Assembly (NCBI GenBank): GCA_024640345.1
Contig: JAHEFD010000025.1
Span: 1-36,756, forward strand
Direction: 5' to 3'
Origin: Woeseiaceae bacterium
GTDB taxonomy: Bacteria; Pseudomonadota; Gammaproteobacteria; Steroidobacterales; Woeseiaceae
Length of the DNA: 36,756 nt
Part shown: positions 25,039 through 33,660 of the stretch, piece by piece
Position numbering within the stretch: position 1 is the first letter of the stretch
Layout: the number at the start of each line of letters is the position of its first letter
Translations under genes and position numbers: made by a program
The notes under the pieces: generated by a model
What the model was told of the DNA's origin: nothing
Databases searched by the model: none
The model's input: only the letters and a program-made list of their open reading frames with translations

Positions 25039-26453
25039 CAGGCTGCGCTCTTCGCGACGTTCACAACCTGGATCGTTGTGTACTCCGCGAGTCCTTCTTC
25101 TCCGAATTCGACACCGATACCCGAACATTTGACGCCGCCGAACGGAACATTCGGCGCGATCGGGCCATGCTGGTTAACCCAGGCGGTCCCGCTCTCGAGT
25201 CGTGCTGCAACCGCGCTGGCCTTCCCCGTGTCCGAGGACCACACCGATCCACCGAGCCCGACTTCGAGGCCGTTTGCCTGCGCGATGGCGTCGTCGAGGT
25301 CCGTGTACTTTATTACTGGCAGCAATGGACCGAATTGTTCTTCGTCAACGATACGCATTCCACCGCTAACATCGGCAATAATCGTGAACGGCACGAAATA
25401 GCCGGGGCCATCAGGGACCTCGCCGCCGCACAGAACCCGACCACCGCGGGCCTTGGCATCTTCCAGCAGCCCGACGACCTTTTCATACTGCATTTTGTTG
25501 GCGAGTGGACCTTGCGCCGTGTCCTCGTCGAGTCCGTTGCCCATCTTTCCTGTTGGCGCTGCCTTGACGAGCTCATCGCACATTTTGTCGTATATAGACG
25601 CCGGAACGTAGAGCCGCTTCAGGGCGGCACAGACCTGGCCGTTATTCATGAACGCGCCCTGGATGATTCCTGGCGCAATCGATGCCGGGTCCGCGTCGTC
25701 AAGAACGATGCCCGCATCATTGCCCCCGAGTTCCAGCGTGACGCGTTTCAGGCTGTTGGCAGAACTACCCATCACTTTCTTGCCGGTCTGGACCGACCCG
25801 GTAAAGATTATCTTTGCGATACCCTCGTGTTCCGTCATCCACTGGCCCAGTTCATTCGTGCCGGTGACGCAATTCAACACTCCGGGCGGCAACACCTCGT
25901 TCACAATTTCGACCATTCGCAGCGTACTGAGCGGCGTAAACGGCGATGGCTTTAGCACGACCGTGTTGCCGGTTCGAATGGCCGGCACAACATGCCAGAT
26001 CGCGATCATCAACGGGAAATTCCACGGCGTGATTGACCCCACCACACCAAGGGGTTTCCGCGTCTGAATAATCCTCGCGTTTTCGTCATCCTGGATGACT
26101 TTATCCGGCAACGACAGGCTGCCGGTATACCCGGCCCACGCGCCGGCACCGCCCAGCTCGAATCTTGATCCATCCAGCGGCTTGCCCTGCTCCTGGGTCA
26201 GAAGCCTGGCCAATTCATCCGCGTGATCGCTGATTGCCGCAGCAATCTTGCCGCAGGCCGCCGCTCTTTCCTCGTCGGAAACTTTTGACCACGTCTTGTA
26301 TGCATTGGCCGCTGCGCTGACTGCCGCGTCCAGCTGTTCCTTCGAGGCGACAGGGCATTGCGCGACAATCTCCTCGGTCGCGGGATTGATGACGCCGAAC
26401 GACTCGGCCGTTGCCAGTTTTTTGCCATTAATGATGAGACCGAAGTCAGACAT
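25038..26453 (-). CDS. NAD(P)-dependent aldehyde dehydrogenase
   Basis: A 471-residue ALDH-superfamily enzyme oxidising an aldehyde to a carboxylate. Catalytic Cys275 lies in NNGQVCAALKR, with general base Glu241 in VTLELGGNDAG. The 34-residue spacing equals the family standard. PWNFPLMIAIWHVVPAI, KPSPFTPLSTL and FTGSVQTGKKV form the cofactor site; EEQFGPLLPVI and the final PFGGVKCSGIGVEFGEEGL are also canonical. The chosen start has AGGGGG six bases upstream. Substrate is not determinable; the neighbouring ThDP enzyme suggests an aldehyde formed by 2-oxo acid decarboxylation. The stop overlaps the next gene by one base. Confidence 0.93.
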   Translation of the reverse strand: MSDFGLIINGKKLATAESFGVINPATEEIVAQCPVASKEQLDAAVSAAANAYKTWSKVSDEERAAACGKIAAAISDHADELARLLTQEQGKPLDGSRFELGGAGAWAGYTGSLSLPDKVIQDDENARIIQTRKPLGVVGSITPWNFPLMIAIWHVVPAIRTGNTVVLKPSPFTPLSTLRMVEIVNEVLPPGVLNCVTGTNELGQWMTEHEGIAKIIFTGSVQTGKKVMGSSANSLKRVTLELGGNDAGIVLDDADPASIAPGIIQGAFMNNGQVCAALKRLYVPASIYDKMCDELVKAAPTGKMGNGLDEDTAQGPLANKMQYEKVVGLLEDAKARGGRVLCGGEVPDGPGYFVPFTIIADVSGGMRIVDEEQFGPLLPVIKYTDLDDAIAQANGLEVGLGGSVWSSDTGKASAVAARLESGTAWVNQHGPIAPNVPFGGVKCSGIGVEFGEEGLAEYTTIQVVNVAKSAA

Positions 26454-26613
26454 GAATACCCCCTGTAATTCTTATTTTGTTGCCTCAGGCCCGATACTAG
26501 CGGACCCGGCCCGATTTAGGTATTCCCCTCAGGGTCCCCGGATCCGTCTGCCGAAACCATGCGCAGCCAAATCAAACGAATTCCTGTAATACTGATCCGG
26601 TCCGGACCTGATT
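26454..26613. other. Gap between MFS transporter and aldehyde dehydrogenase genes
   Basis: 160 bases with no gene. A perfect ten-base palindrome GGTCCGGACC (26599-26608) sits just beyond the MFS stop and may be an operator or chance. The length leaves room for a promoter serving the dehydrogenase, but no convincing -35/-10 pair was found. Confidence 0.35.
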
Positions 26614-27888
26614 CTAGGTAGCTGTGCCTGCCTGCAATCCCGACCGGAGCCGCGTTTTCATTTCCAGCCAGTAGACCGGCTTGACGGGAATCAGGATCGC
26701 CGCCGCGAAAATGCCGACGCCGGCGCAAATGATGAAAGGCAGCACGTATGAGCCGGTGACTGTGAACATTCTCGCCATGAACCATGGTCCAACGGTGAAT
26801 CCCAGGTTTACTGCACTCGTGTAGATGCCAAGAATGATGCCGAGATTCCTTACACCGAACGTATGTTTGGAGAGAACCGTCGTATCCAGCAGTACGGCGG
26901 AGTGCCCGATTGCCCGACATACGACAAATCCGGCAAAGACATAAGGATTCAACGCACCCAGGGCCAGCACACAGGCGGTGGCCAGGACCAGGTAGGTCAG
27001 CGATACCCCTTTGATCGACAGCTTGTCAAAAACACCACCGACCGGCAGGCGGCTGGCGAGCCCGATAAGACCCATTGCGCTGATACCGGTCGCCACGAAT
27101 GTCGCGCTCAGGCCCAGGTCCTCCTGGAGATACAGAACCTGGTGCTGGGTCAACGCCTGGTCTACAAACCCCGCGGCAAACACTCCAAGCGCGATTAGCC
27201 AGAATCGCGGTTGCACGACCAGGTCCATCACTACGTTCCTGTCCATTGCAGCAGACTTGATTTTGGCCGGCGACGCCCGGTCTTCCGCACTTTCAAACGA
27301 TTGATCGTTCAGAAAGAAGATCATCAGGGGCAACGCGATAATCCATACGCCCGCGCTGAGCAGCGCGCTGCCAACCCTCCATCCATAGGATTCGATCGCG
27401 TAAGTGATTGCGAAGGGAACGATCATCTGGCCAACGCTCGTGCCAAGCATCGCGATGCCCATCGCTGTGCCTTGGGACGCATGAAAAGTCCTTGAAATCA
27501 ATACCTTGAGCGAGACCATTGTTCCTGCACCAGCGAAACCGAGCATCACGCCGGCCACGTAGTAGACAGCCAGGTTGGGGGTCCACAGGAAACTGAGCAG
27601 CGCCAGGCCACCGATGGTGGAGACAGCGATCAACACGTTGCGAACGCCGAGAACGTCGATGAAGCGACCTACGACTATGGCGATTATCGATCCGGTGATG
27701 TATTTCGCTGAAGCAAACAGCGTGGCCTGCTCGCGTGTCCAGCCAAACTCCTTGATGACCTCCGGATAGATAAATGGAACCAGGAACGCCGGTGCGCTGA
27801 ATGCAAACAGGAAACAGGTAAATGCGACCAGCAAAATTCGCCAGTTAGTCCTGAATTCCTGGATGAAAATACTGTCTGTCGTTGCCAC
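26614..27888 (-). CDS. MFS transporter, monocarboxylate/oxalate-formate type
   Basis: A 424-residue twelve-helix major facilitator. Helix 1 starts at LLVAFTCFLFAFSAPAFLVP. The loop 2-3 signature GRFIDVLGVRNVL and the GAGTMVSLKVLISRTFHASQ-GTAMGIAMLGTSVGQ segment are typical of MCT/OFA-like carboxylate carriers. The half-way loop is charged (ESAEDRASPAKIKSA), and the second half repeats GLASRLPVGGVFDKLS. No ATG is nearby. I chose the GTG at 27888 because AGGGG lies five bases before it; a TTG at 27903 is the upstream alternative. It precedes the ALDH/Nramp-like/ThDP genes and probably imports their substrate; this is inference. Confidence 0.87.
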   Translation of the reverse strand: MATTDSIFIQEFRTNWRILLVAFTCFLFAFSAPAFLVPFIYPEVIKEFGWTREQATLFASAKYITGSIIAIVVGRFIDVLGVRNVLIAVSTIGGLALLSFLWTPNLAVYYVAGVMLGFAGAGTMVSLKVLISRTFHASQGTAMGIAMLGTSVGQMIVPFAITYAIESYGWRVGSALLSAGVWIIALPLMIFFLNDQSFESAEDRASPAKIKSAAMDRNVVMDLVVQPRFWLIALGVFAAGFVDQALTQHQVLYLQEDLGLSATFVATGISAMGLIGLASRLPVGGVFDKLSIKGVSLTYLVLATACVLALGALNPYVFAGFVVCRAIGHSAVLLDTTVLSKHTFGVRNLGIILGIYTSAVNLGFTVGPWFMARMFTVTGSYVLPFIICAGVGIFAAAILIPVKPVYWLEMKTRLRSGLQAGTAT

Positions 27889-28033
27889 TGCTACCCCTGC
27901 CAATGGTCAGAAGCGCCGCGTTGCCTGTTGGAGGGAACACGCTCTGCCCTTGTTGCGAGCGGCGCGACTACCGAGCCGTCGTCTGGCAAGCTCTATATTG
28001 AGGGAGGAGCAGCGGAAAAACCATGTGGTAAAT

Positions 28034-28054
28034 GCCGGCTCCGGATAAGCCGGC
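28034..28054 (-). terminator. Possible terminator hairpin after the DUF5916 gene
   Basis: GCCGGCT pairs with AGCCGGC across a seven-base loop, directly downstream of the - strand stop at 28058. The trailing sequence on the - strand (ATTTACC) is only weakly T-rich, so the call is tentative. Confidence 0.4.
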
Positions 28055-28057
28055 CCG

Positions 28058-30295
28058 CTAGTATCTGAAGGTGTAACGAATTTTGGCGACAGCCACCGAC
28101 TGTGTGCTGTGAAAACGATCATCGATCGATCGATCACGAACCATATTGTGATTCAGCACGAACCAGAGATCCTGACCGGCGGAGACGTTGTACCGCAGCC
28201 TGGCGTTGATTCCGACGTCATCAGATATGTTGTCGTATTGCGCGAGCGTCACCAGCGACAACTTGGAATTAAACGACAATTCATTTTCCAGCGTTATCTG
28301 GCGGGTGTAGGCCGTGACGCCCGGAAAATCGAACTTGTTGTAATCAAGTTTCAGCTTGATGTTGAAATGCTCGTTCGGTATCCAGCCAAATTCCGAGTTG
28401 ACGTGAAATTTGTCCCCGTTGTACCAGCCTCCGTCATCCACGCGCAGCTGAGTGAACCAGCCACGGTGGCTGGCTGTGCGGACAAATGAACCCCAGCGAT
28501 CGAAGGAATACTGACCTGCCGGAATCAAGATTCCAATGTCCTCGAGCGGTTGCTCACCAACCAGCAAACCCTCCTGCAGCGCTTTGTATTCGAGCCGTGC
28601 AAAGTCACCCTCGATCGAGCGGAAACTCAGGAAGTCAGCTGTGATCTCCTGCGACTGCACGAGACCGGTATCGAGGTACTCCCAGCGGGCCGCCTCCAGG
28701 CCATGGCTGATCTCCCTTAAGAACGATGCGTTGTTCAGGTTCCTCCGGTATCCCATTTCGCCGCCGTAAAGGCGCACGCCCGTTCGATTGGCAAAACCCA
28801 TCGCCGGATCGAAGTTTTCCTGGACTTCGTGGATCTGGAGGCCACCTTCAAAACCAACCCGGGACGGGAAGCCGACAACAGCGCTCCAGGCCATATCTTT
28901 CCCGTCGACACCATCGTTGTCCGACCTCTGGATCCAGAAATTGCCTTCCATTGACCGGTTGGTGCCAAGTCGGGTGTTTCGATACAGAAAATCAGCACCG
29001 TAAAGCGCGCTGTCCGTGTTTGAACCAGGATCCCCGTAGGTGACGATTGCACCGAGAGACGATTCCTCCAGTACGCCGGTAGATACCCTGCCGACAATGA
29101 GATCAGACTTGTCGATAACTTCGTTGTCGTTGTTAACGTAGTCGTCCTGAAGGATATAGAGCGTTCCAAAGTCCGTATCGCCGATACGGCCACTGACTTT
29201 TGTGCCGGCGATAATATCGACTTCCTCACGATCGCCGGTTAGTCCAATTCTTCTCGAAAAGAACGCGAGCCCATTCGGGCCCGATTGCGTACCCGTGGTA
29301 CGACTGCCGAATCCCATTCCTATCGGGACACCACCGAACTGGAAAATATCGAAATCCGTCAGGAAGAAACTGCGCTTTTCAGGAAAGAACAGGCTGAAGC
29401 GCTGCAAGCCGAGTTGCCGGCCATCCACTTCAGTAGCTGCGAAATCAGTTTTCAACGTCAACAGCGCATTGATCGAAGGGGTCAACTTGTAACTGACGTC
29501 CAGTGAAGGGTTTACATCAGTTCCTGACATGTTCAGTTCACGGTCTTTCGTGTGTACTGCGCTCGCCGATGGAATAAGGTCGAGCCCTATTCCCTGGCTC
29601 AGGTTTTCAAAGCCGTAAACCTCTCCAGATACGGTCGGGTTTATCGCACCATTTCGGGATTGCCAGGCTATGTTTTCTGCACGACGGGCAATGCGACGCT
29701 GGAAATTCATACCCCAGGTATCGTTCGACGGGTCAAATGTGAGCGTGTTGAATGGAATGGCCATTTCAACTGTCCATCCGTCATCCACTCTCGCCGAGGC
29801 ACCGCGCCAAATGCCGTCCCAGTCATCGGAAGGTCGCGTCGCTGTCGCATAAATCGCTTCAGCGCGAACGCCGTTTGGATTCAGCGTAAATGAATAACCG
29901 CTGCGCTTGTTGTTAAACGCATCGATAATGATGCCCATTCTGTCATCGGAAAAAAGCTGACCGCCCTGACGAAGGACGTTGCCGACGATCTGGTCCGGTT
30001 CGCTGTCGTAGGCATAACCGGCGACGTAAAGGTACTTGTCATCGTATGCGATATACCAGACCGTCCGCTCGGAAGGCGTCGTAAATTCAACCGGTTCAAC
30101 TTCGTGCAAATCGCTGATTCGAGCCGCGCCAGCCCATTCGGCTTCCTCGATCCGGCCATCGATATCCGGCGCATTCGCTATCCGGTTGATCTTGATACGC
30201 TTGTCATCGAGCACGGTTTCCTGTGCCACGGACAAACCGCCGGCCATCAGGAGTATCGTTCCAATTAAAACTTTTTCGAGTATTTTCATTATCAT
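28058..30295 (-). CDS. DUF5916 protein with N-terminal CBM9-like domain and C-terminal barrel
   Basis: A 745-residue exported protein. A signal peptide ends GLSVAQ. A CBM9-like carbohydrate-binding domain follows to about residue 215 (APDIDGRIEEAEWAGAARIS, SFTLNPNGVRAEA, DDGWTVEMAIPFNTL). The rest is the DUF5916 region, starting FPEKRSFFLTDFDIF and continuing with strand-turn repeats to the end (WFVLNHNMVRDR, VAKIRYTFRY). The final aromatic Tyr and the repeated strands suggest an outer-membrane barrel. A run of tandem GATC/CGAT units (28121-28135) lies near the 3' end and codes for part of RDRSIDDRF. The start could be 30295 or 30289. No transport or catalytic activity can be assigned. It is divergent from the next gene. 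Confidence 0.87.
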   Translation of the reverse strand: MIMKILEKVLIGTILLMAGGLSVAQETVLDDKRIKINRIANAPDIDGRIEEAEWAGAARISDLHEVEPVEFTTPSERTVWYIAYDDKYLYVAGYAYDSEPDQIVGNVLRQGGQLFSDDRMGIIIDAFNNKRSGYSFTLNPNGVRAEAIYATATRPSDDWDGIWRGASARVDDGWTVEMAIPFNTLTFDPSNDTWGMNFQRRIARRAENIAWQSRNGAINPTVSGEVYGFENLSQGIGLDLIPSASAVHTKDRELNMSGTDVNPSLDVSYKLTPSINALLTLKTDFAATEVDGRQLGLQRFSLFFPEKRSFFLTDFDIFQFGGVPIGMGFGSRTTGTQSGPNGLAFFSRRIGLTGDREEVDIIAGTKVSGRIGDTDFGTLYILQDDYVNNDNEVIDKSDLIVGRVSTGVLEESSLGAIVTYGDPGSNTDSALYGADFLYRNTRLGTNRSMEGNFWIQRSDNDGVDGKDMAWSAVVGFPSRVGFEGGLQIHEVQENFDPAMGFANRTGVRLYGGEMGYRRNLNNASFLREISHGLEAARWEYLDTGLVQSQEITADFLSFRSIEGDFARLEYKALQEGLLVGEQPLEDIGILIPAGQYSFDRWGSFVRTASHRGWFTQLRVDDGGWYNGDKFHVNSEFGWIPNEHFNIKLKLDYNKFDFPGVTAYTRQITLENELSFNSKLSLVTLAQYDNISDDVGINARLRYNVSAGQDLWFVLNHNMVRDRSIDDRFHSTQSVAVAKIRYTFRY

Positions 30296-30321
30296 GCAGG
30301 CGAGGCGCGCTGTGAGGCGGC

Positions 30322-30350
30322 ATTATTCTGTCATTAGATCCACAAAACAA
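30322..30350 (-). promoter_or_regulatory. Candidate promoter for the DUF5916 gene
   Basis: On the - strand TTGTTT (plus 30345-30350) and AATAAT (plus 30322-30327) are 17 bases apart, with the -10 close to consensus and the -35 partial. They lie about 30-55 bases upstream of the start codon. Confidence 0.35.
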
Positions 30351-30413
30351 CACATCGTGTCACGATTGGCGACACTCTTCCAACGCTTTGACATTTCTTA
30401 ATACAACCACCTT

Positions 30414-30430
30414 GTAACGACAGTCGTTAC
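30414..30430. promoter_or_regulatory. 17-base inverted repeat, candidate operator
   Basis: GTAACGACAGTCGTTAC is a perfect palindrome with eight-base arms around a central A. It lies in the 228-base region between two divergent genes, 118 bases before one start and 93 bases before the nearest GATAAT-like element is counted from the other. The symmetry suits a dimeric repressor or activator. No regulator gene is in the window. Confidence 0.5.
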
Positions 30431-30523
30431 GGATAATGGTTCGATCGGGCCCTGCAAACTTGTCCACCTGATCGGGTGTGGGCTACTGTATCTGCCTCAT
30501 CAGGCAACGAAGCGGCGTAAATC

Positions 30524-31204
30524 ATGGGTGATTCCAACAGCGGGAACGACAAGCCATCCGGCAGCAGCCTTTTCAAGAGCGCGTTTTTCACTCTGCTCGG
30601 TGCCGTTGTCGTCACGGCGGTGTTTATCATGCCGGCCGAGTACGGCGTCGATCCAACAGGCGTTGGCACGAAGCTCGGTCTGACCGACCTGGAAACCGCA
30701 GCGACGGAGACTGTCGAGGCAGACAGGCCGGATACAGTGCAAACTGCGCCGAAGCTGCTCACTGGCGCATATCCCAGCCCGCCAGCTGAGGAGGACTTCG
30801 ATTATTACGAACCCGAGGTACTCGGTGAGCCCTTTTCGAGCACACACACATCAGGGTTCCAGACCACGACCATGGAAATCGCGCTGGATGAACTCGAACA
30901 GGTCGAAGTCAAAGCGGTGATGAAGCAAGGCGATGCGCTCGTTTACAGCTGGAAACTGGTCGAAGGAGAGACCATCTACACCGATTTCCACGCGGACCCT
31001 ACCAGGACCGATGACTATCCGGACCGCTACTGGCTGCGCTACCTGGAAAGTGAAGAACCGTCCGCCTCAGGTTCCCTGGTCGCGCCCTTCGACGGTAACC
31101 ATGGTTGGTACTGGATGAATATCGAGGAGAATCCGGTCAGGATCGTTCTCGAAGTTCGGGGCTATTACGAAAGCCTTGAAGAGATCATGCGGTCTTACCA
31201 ATAG
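30524..31204 (+). CDS. Transmembrane anchor protein, function unknown
   Basis: A 226-residue protein with one N-terminal membrane helix (about 16-38, KSAFFTLLGAVVVTAVFIMP). Its large extracytoplasmic part resembles proteins annotated simply as transmembrane anchor protein. Conserved-looking stretches include MPAEYGVDPTGVGTKLGL, the FQTTTMEIALDELEQVEVKA segment, GDALVYSWKLVEG and DGNHGWYWMNIEENPVRIVL. No Cys, no catalytic motif. It converges with a HupE/UreJ-like gene 21 bases away; the two families are often neighbours, from general recollection. A regulatory palindrome lies upstream. Confidence 0.72.
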   Translation: MGDSNSGNDKPSGSSLFKSAFFTLLGAVVVTAVFIMPAEYGVDPTGVGTKLGLTDLETAATETVEADRPDTVQTAPKLLTGAYPSPPAEEDFDYYEPEVLGEPFSSTHTSGFQTTTMEIALDELEQVEVKAVMKQGDALVYSWKLVEGETIYTDFHADPTRTDDYPDRYWLRYLESEEPSASGSLVAPFDGNHGWYWMNIEENPVRIVLEVRGYYESLEEIMRSYQ

Positions 31205-31225
31205 AAGCTCTGAACGGGAACCACG

Positions 31226-31900
31226 TCAGCTCGCATAGAAATATCCCGCCATCTGGTAGCTCGCGAGCAGAAAGCCCGCGAACATCAGCCAGACGTTGAA
31301 TGCGTTTGCAAAACGACCGAACGATCCGCTCGACCGCCAGGCGGTGATCAATATCAGCAACACGGCGAGCGCCATCAATTGGCCAATTTCAACGCCAACA
31401 TTGAATGCAATGATATTGGCAACCAGTCCGTCCTCTGACAGCGTGAATTCCTGTAGTTTCGTCGCGAGACCGAATCCATGGGCCAGCCCGAATGAAAAGA
31501 CGGCCACCTTCGGATTGGGCTGAAAACCAAAAACCGTATTGAACCCGTCAAGATTCTCGAACGCCTTGTAGACAACAGACAGCCCGATCAGCGCGTCGAC
31601 GAGATAGACGTTGACACGGATGTCGCCCAAAACGCCACCAAGTAACGTCAGGCTGTGGCCGGCTGCGAACAGGGTCACGTAGACCGCAATATCTTTGGGC
31701 CTGTACAGGAAAAAAATCACACCGACCAGGTATAAGAGATGATCGTAGCCGGTGATCATGTGCTTGGCGCCGAGGTAGGTGTAGACGGCAAGCGCGCGTC
31801 CGGCATTCTGCGCTAAAAATTCTGCGTCCTCGCCTGCGACTCCATGTGCAAAGAGGCTGCCCGCAACCAGCAGCAATGAAAGGGAAATAAGAACTCGCAT
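31226..31900 (-). CDS. HupE/UreJ-like membrane protein
   Basis: A 224-residue protein with a cleavable signal (LLVAGSLFAHG) and about six membrane segments. Conserved His/Asp positions are in GAKHMITGYDHLLYLVG, FAAGHSLTL and GLAHGFGLAT, which match the HupE/UreJ group. Family members are called hydrogenase/urease accessory proteins with suspected nickel transport, but no hydrogenase or urease gene is nearby. The start at 31900 gives a standard signal peptide. A TTG at 31939 has a better ribosome site (AAGGAC about 8 bases upstream) and would add 13 residues. It converges on the transmembrane anchor gene. Confidence 0.83.
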   Translation of the reverse strand: MRVLISLSLLLVAGSLFAHGVAGEDAEFLAQNAGRALAVYTYLGAKHMITGYDHLLYLVGVIFFLYRPKDIAVYVTLFAAGHSLTLLGGVLGDIRVNVYLVDALIGLSVVYKAFENLDGFNTVFGFQPNPKVAVFSFGLAHGFGLATKLQEFTLSEDGLVANIIAFNVGVEIGQLMALAVLLILITAWRSSGSFGRFANAFNVWLMFAGFLLASYQMAGYFYAS

Positions 31901-32084
31901 TGCGAGTCCCGAATGTCGCCCGATAACCAAAGCTTTCAAAACAGAGTCCTTTGCTGAATTTGGAACATTGTAAATGCCCTATGGCACGGATTCCCGATCA
32001 GTTGCGCCCGCCGAAACAAACAGTCGAAAATACGGGGTGCCTGTGTTGAAATGACCTTCGATTGGCGTGCATAAGCAAGGACTC

Positions 32085-32678
32085 ATGCTACATCAGGAAG
32101 AACAACATTTAGAACAATCAATTCTGTACGACAGCGACTCCGTATATGGCTGGATCTCGATCCTGCTGCACTGGTTCACTGCGATCGTCATTATCATCCT
32201 GTGGTTCATCGGCAAGAGCATCGTCAATGCATTACCGGAAGACGTCGATAGTCAACGGCAATTGCATGTGTCGATTGCGGCAAGTGCGTGGCTGCTTATC
32301 GTGGCTCGAATCATCTGGCGATTAAGATCCGGGCACCCGCACGTCAGGGGCCAGACATTATTTATCCATAGAGTCGCGATGGTTGCTCACTATGCGATGC
32401 TGGTCACTGTTGCCCTGATGCTATTATCCGGGCCGGTGATGGTCTGGTCGGGCGGTCATCCTGTTTCGATTTTTGGCTGGTTCTCCATTTCCGCTCCCTT
32501 CAGCGAATCGGAAACTACGAAGGCCTTTGCCTGGTTTATTCATTCCAACTCGGCATTTCTCCTGATGCTACTTGTGCTGCTGCATGTCGGTGGCGCACTG
32601 AAGCACCTGATGTTTCATTCCGATGACACCATCGCCCGGATGATCTGGCCGGGCAAACCAAGCTCGGGAGCAAAGTAG
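32085..32678 (+). CDS. Cytochrome b561-like di-heme membrane protein
   Basis: A 197-residue protein with four membrane helices, typical of bacterial cytochrome b561/YceJ-like proteins that oxidise or reduce quinol or pass electrons to periplasmic partners. Candidate heme ligands are His in SILLHWFTA (helix 1), His in QLHVSIAASAW (helix 2), His in RVAMVAHYAMLV (helix 3) and His in LLVLLHVGGALKH (helix 4). The start is taken as ATG 32085 with AAGGA close upstream. A GTG at 32067 is in frame and possible. Its stop is directly followed by the GTG of the FAH-family gene with no gap, so the two are translated together. Confidence 0.83.
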   Translation: MLHQEEQHLEQSILYDSDSVYGWISILLHWFTAIVIIILWFIGKSIVNALPEDVDSQRQLHVSIAASAWLLIVARIIWRLRSGHPHVRGQTLFIHRVAMVAHYAMLVTVALMLLSGPVMVWSGGHPVSIFGWFSISAPFSESETTKAFAWFIHSNSAFLLMLLVLLHVGGALKHLMFHSDDTIARMIWPGKPSSGAK

Positions 32679-33626
32679 GTGAAGCTTGCAAGCTTTCAAT
32701 ACAGAGGCACCGATAGAATCGGCGTACTGAAAAGTGACGCGGAGCTGGCTGTCATCGACAGTGTCGGCACCATGACCGAACTGATTCGCCTGGGCAGCTA
32801 CGCCAAGGAACACATCCTGCATGCACTCGCAGACGGTCAAAGCATCGCTTGCAGTGACGTCAAATGGCACCCTCCTGTAAGGAGACCAGGGAAAATTTGT
32901 GGCGTTGCGATGAACAATTCCGCCAGTAACGAGCGAAAAATCAGCGCCCCGGCTCACCCGGCCTTTTTTCTAAAGCCCGCGTCGTGCCTCATTGGCCACA
33001 ACGAAGCGGTACGAGTGAGGCCTTACTACGGGAGCGTACATCCGGAACCGGAACTCGCTGTTGTTATCGGCAAGACAGTCCGTGATACCGATGCCGACGA
33101 TGCGTTGAAATATGTTTTCGGCTACACCATTTTTAACGACATAACCGGGAACGGCATGCGCGCCGAGGACCTGTTTCATTACTGGGCACTTTACCCGGAT
33201 GAACAGAATCCGGGCGAACTGAAGCGACGTGAGCAACATTTATCATACGCGGCGCGTTACAAGGGCACCGATACCTTCGGCTGCATGGGACCGTTCATTA
33301 CGACCATAGATGAAATTGCAGATCCGGATGATCTGGATGTTACCTGCAAAGTCGGCGGCGAGACGGTGGCCAATGACAGCACGCGCTACTACAACTACAA
33401 AGTCGCGGAAATCGTCAGTTTCATAAGCCAGTTTTTGACGCTCGAGCCAGGTGACATCATCAGCTGCGGTACAGCTTTCAAACCATCACAAAACAGGAAA
33501 TCCATACACCATGCGAACTTTCAAACGGTTGACGGCCCGGTGGAAGTTTCCATCAGCGGACTGGGAACATTGTGGAATCCGCTGGAACGTGAAGAAAAGG
33601 CTATGGGTAAATGGCGACTGAGTTGA
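32679..33626 (+). CDS. Fumarylacetoacetate hydrolase (FAH) family enzyme
   Basis: A 315-residue enzyme of the FAH superfamily, which includes hydrolases, decarboxylases and hydratases of ring-cleavage products. The metal site is visible: Glu123 and Glu125 in HPEPELAVVIG, and Asp in GYTIFNDITG. Other conserved parts are FLKPASCLIGHNE and the LEPGDIISCGTAF segment. Translation starts at a GTG touching the TAG of the cytochrome b gene (TAGGTG). The LigB-like dioxygenase follows after 34 bases, so this enzyme probably acts on the dioxygenase product. The exact reaction (hydrolase, hydratase or isomerase) cannot be read from the sequence. Confidence 0.88.
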   Translation: MKLASFQYRGTDRIGVLKSDAELAVIDSVGTMTELIRLGSYAKEHILHALADGQSIACSDVKWHPPVRRPGKICGVAMNNSASNERKISAPAHPAFFLKPASCLIGHNEAVRVRPYYGSVHPEPELAVVIGKTVRDTDADDALKYVFGYTIFNDITGNGMRAEDLFHYWALYPDEQNPGELKRREQHLSYAARYKGTDTFGCMGPFITTIDEIADPDDLDVTCKVGGETVANDSTRYYNYKVAEIVSFISQFLTLEPGDIISCGTAFKPSQNRKSIHHANFQTVDGPVEVSISGLGTLWNPLEREEKAMGKWRLS

Positions 33627-33660
33627 ATCGACCAGGAGGCGCCACGCCCGGCGTAATGAC

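Noticed and set aside
28121-28135. Tandem GATC/CGAT run as a microsatellite or methylation cluster
   Set aside because: It is only about 15 bases, in frame, and codes for part of the normal C-terminus of the DUF5916 protein.
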